A stretch of DNA of 37,307 nucleotides, taken from Thalassobium sp. (GTDB taxonomy: Bacteria; Pseudomonadota; Gammaproteobacteria; Pseudomonadales; Oceanobacteraceae). Position 1 is the first letter of the stretch. Each line of letters starts with the position of its first letter. The notes under the pieces are model-generated. The model made no database searches. It saw only the letters and a program-made list of their open reading frames with translations, and was not told the origin of the DNA. This document shows, in pieces, positions 35,270-37,307 of this stretch. Location of the stretch: positions 1 through 37,307 of the forward strand of contig NVUW01000011.1 of assembly GCA_002733205.1 (NCBI GenBank), written 5' to 3'. Position numbers and translations under genes: made by a program.

Positions 35270-37307
35270 CAAATACATTTGTAGGCGCAACAACGGCGGG
35301 GATTAACGCTTTTGTAGGCTCAACATCTGATACGGCATTTACCGCAGTTCTTAAAACAACAGCTAATGTTATTGATGATGATGTTTATGATATTTCACTC
35401 GATAGTCTAGATTGGCGCGCCGGGGCATCTTCTACCATAGGGCAGACACTACCCAAAATTAATGGTTTAGTTCTTGAAGCTGCTTTATTGTCAGACTTTG
35501 ATATTACGGCGAGCGCTGCATCTTTGTTTAAAACATGGGTTCTCGTTGGCGCAACATCTGTAGACGCATTAAACGGCGTCATTGTTATAGGTACTTCTTC
35601 AGGCATTGTCACAATAGACCTTGAGAAAGACGAGGTTAGGCGCAGGAACACCACAGGCAACCAACTTGCAGACCAAGACGTCGCAAGCTTTAATATGTCT
35701 ACCGTAACGTGGGGAACTGCTAACGGTGATGGGATTGTTAATGACACGGTAAATGACGTTGCAATCACAGCCCTATCAGGCGCAGAGATAGACGGGTCAA
35801 GTTCACTCCCCTTCCCTACAATTGAAGCAATGACGGCGGCGGGTTCATCATGGGTAAACCATGAAGGTTCTCTATCAAATGTTAATGATGTTACTGATGG
35901 AACAGGTGCAATTGCTCTGGTCACTGGTGATATTGATGCAAGCGGTCTATGTGTTATGGCATCGGCTACGGACGTTTATATATTCGAGTCCGTTCCTGCG
36001 ATCGACACCGCCCTAGCGTCTGCTGACTTCATTATGAACACATCAGCAACAACAGGACCGACAGTAACCGGCACAATTACAAGTGTGGAAATCAGTAGCG
36101 CAACTTCGTTCATTATAGGAACCAGCGTTGGCGTATTCATTGTTGATTATGTTATCGGCTCAGGTGGCGATAGCGTTGCAACTCAAATAACAAAAGATTT
36201 CAATTCGGGATCAAAGCCCGGTGATATCCGCTTGGCTGCTTTGTCTGATAGTACCGCTGAGTCTATCGGTGGTGAGTTGGTTACTAATGGTGACTTCGCC
36301 AGTGACACAGCTTGGACTAAAGGTACAGGATGGACTATCGCTGCTGGTGTTGCGACCAAGGCGGCGGGCACCCCCTCAGAACTGACGCAGGCTGTCTCTT
36401 TCGTCACGGGAAAGACTTATGCCATCACGTACACAGTTACATCATTCACAGCAGGGCAGATACAGATAAGACTTTCAGCTTCGGGAGGAGTACCGTTCGG
36501 ACTTGGTACAGTTAGGGCAGCAACAGGAACATTTACAGAGTATTTCACCGCTGAATCAGGACAAAATCAGCTTGAGTTTGTTACTACAGGCACATCTGAT
36601 CTTTCTATTGATAATGTGTCAATAGTGATTGCAGTGGAGGATCGAAGCGTAAAATCTAACGACCTATCCGTCAACGGAACCCTAACGAAAGCCGCAGTAG
36701 AGACCGGCGCTGAGTTGATGGCGTACAGTGGGTTCAGTGCTAGTAACTTCCTAGATCGTGCTGCGGATACTGACTTTGACTTCGGTACTGGTGATCTATG
36801 TGCAGCAATTTGGTTTAAATCAACATCGACAGCTTTACAATACCAGTTTGAACGTTCCGTTGTCGGTGGCGTGAGAATGTTTGAATGTTTCCTGACCGCT
36901 ACGACAGGTCTAGCTAACTTTAAGATTGCAACAGATACTACTCTTACATCGAGTGCTGCTTATAACGATGGAGAATGGCATTTGCTTATTGGTCTTCGGC
37001 GCGGGACGACATCTGAATTGTGGATTGATGGTGTGCTGGTAGATACTGACGGTAGTACCGCCAGTACCACCAATGCGACTGCTGTACTAGGCGTAGGGGC
37101 TAGGGCCTTTTCTGCGGGTACTTTCCCTTGGGGTGGAAGTTTATCTCTCATGCGTTTGACAGCGTATGCACCAACAGCAGCGCAGATCCTGAAGATGTAC
37201 AACGATGAAAAGGTTCTATTCGTTGCAAACGCTAACGCCTTACTCGACGGTACAAGCAATGCGGTTTCATCGGTATCTGTAAGCCAAGGACTCATTGATG
37301 TTGGAAC
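35266..37307 (+). CDS. Large tail protein with carbohydrate-binding-like and LamG-like domains (3' end cut by window)
   Basis: The frame is open from ATG 35266 to the end, 680 codons. The N-terminal 340 residues are beta-rich and repetitive (SDTAFTAVLKTTANVIDDDV; ASLFKTWVLVGATSVDALNG; DYVIGSGGDSVATQITKDF), perhaps a propeller or fiber shaft. Residues near 340-455 (GGELVTNGDFASDTAWTKGT; GWTIAAGVATKAAG; DLSIDNVSI) match a CBM4/9-like carbohydrate-binding module. Then comes a LamG-like domain (DFDFGTGDLCAAIWF, NDGEWHLLIGLRRG, SLSLMRLTAYAPTAAQ). The flanks equal those of the gene fragment at 2-844, so the full product, with 694-844 as its end, would be 730 residues. Likely the receptor-binding protein. 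Confidence 0.8.
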   Translation, partial: MTNTFVGATTAGINAFVGSTSDTAFTAVLKTTANVIDDDVYDISLDSLDWRAGASSTIGQTLPKINGLVLEAALLSDFDITASAASLFKTWVLVGATSVDALNGVIVIGTSSGIVTIDLEKDEVRRRNTTGNQLADQDVASFNMSTVTWGTANGDGIVNDTVNDVAITALSGAEIDGSSSLPFPTIEAMTAAGSSWVNHEGSLSNVNDVTDGTGAIALVTGDIDASGLCVMASATDVYIFESVPAIDTALASADFIMNTSATTGPTVTGTITSVEISSATSFIIGTSVGVFIVDYVIGSGGDSVATQITKDFNSGSKPGDIRLAALSDSTAESIGGELVTNGDFASDTAWTKGTGWTIAAGVATKAAGTPSELTQAVSFVTGKTYAITYTVTSFTAGQIQIRLSASGGVPFGLGTVRAATGTFTEYFTAESGQNQLEFVTTGTSDLSIDNVSIVIAVEDRSVKSNDLSVNGTLTKAAVETGAELMAYSGFSASNFLDRAADTDFDFGTGDLCAAIWFKSTSTALQYQFERSVVGGVRMFECFLTATTGLANFKIATDTTLTSSAAYNDGEWHLLIGLRRGTTSELWIDGVLVDTDGSTASTTNATAVLGVGARAFSAGTFPWGGSLSLMRLTAYAPTAAQILKMYNDEKVLFVANANALLDGTSNAVSSVSVSQGLIDVG
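36636..36734 (+). repeat. Copy of 1-99 (left flank of LamG cassette)
   Basis: Identical to bases 1-99 and in the same reading frame (offset 36635). It marks the point where the two LamG versions begin to differ. Confidence 0.95.
37234..37307 (+). repeat. Copy of 620-693 (right flank of LamG cassette)
   Basis: Identical to 620-693 (offset 36614), reaching the last base of the window. The two offsets differ by 21 bp, so the cassettes differ by seven codons and keep frame. Confidence 0.95.

Noticed and set aside
35385..35924. 179-codon minus-strand frame opposite the large tail gene
   Set aside because: Antisense shadow of a repetitive Ser/Thr/Asp-rich coding sequence, with no ribosome binding site.
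1..37307. Prophage attachment site or integrase
   Set aside because: No tyrosine or active serine integrase was found, and the terminal repeats are inside a tail gene and code for protein.

Overview
The window looks like almost the whole genome of a short-tailed (podovirus-type) double-stranded DNA phage with a P22-like virion. From about 16.9 to 35.3 kb the plus strand carries small terminase, large terminase, P22-type portal, scaffold, P22-type coat, gp4-like and gp10-like head-completion proteins, a DUF2824/gp14-like protein and Q-rich ejection proteins, in nearly the P22 gene order. No integrase, DNA polymerase, primase or RNA polymerase is visible. The host cannot be read from the DNA. 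The spanin style and the family of the exported cysteine peptidase suggest a Gram-negative, perhaps alphaproteobacterial, host, but this is weak inference.

The two ends belong to the same gene. Bases 1-99 equal 36636-36734 and bases 620-693 equal 37234-37307, while about 500 bp between them differ although both encode a LamG-like domain in the same frame. The simplest reading is a circular or circularly permuted genome of about 36.6 kb whose assembly broke at a variable receptor-binding cassette. A true tandem domain pair is the alternative.

Layout: (1) 1-2.4 kb, plus strand: end of the tail protein, then a lysis and membrane cluster (small membrane protein, i-spanin-like gene with an out-of-frame o-spanin, a multi-span protein, a holin-like protein). 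(2) 2.3-6.4 kb, minus strand: a leftward operon of about 16 mostly tiny genes ending in RusA-like and HNH-like nucleases. Twelve consecutive gene junctions share a repeated motif that encodes a similar C-terminal tail and lies just before the next ribosome binding site. (3) 6.4-7.05 kb, plus: a resolvase-like protein lacking the catalytic signature, with its own divergent promoters and direct repeats, probably a regulator. (4) 7.06-9.4 kb, minus: a second leftward operon with an HTH-like protein, a lysozyme-like protein and a DNA methylase-like protein; three of its gene starts share another repeat. (5) 9.5-15.3 kb, plus: Bet/RecT recombinase, DUF1367, a DUF1376 replication-type protein, small Zn-binding and HTH proteins, and three intergenic regions with sigma70-like promoters of the TTGCNN type leading into strong RNA structures. 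(6) 15.3-16.9 kb: three genes for exported proteins, led by a transglutaminase-like cysteine peptidase. (7) 16.9-37.3 kb: packaging, head, ejection and tail genes, with a structured leader before the first gene and a terminator after the coat gene.

A divergent promoter pair with a palindrome at 9430-9495 probably sets early leftward and rightward transcription; the resolvase-like protein may tune the second leftward block. The most unusual items are the junction-repeat array, the structured RNAs at 12081-12152 and 14253-14515, the exported-protein module, the 11-residue repeats in an ejection protein, and the alternative LamG cassettes.
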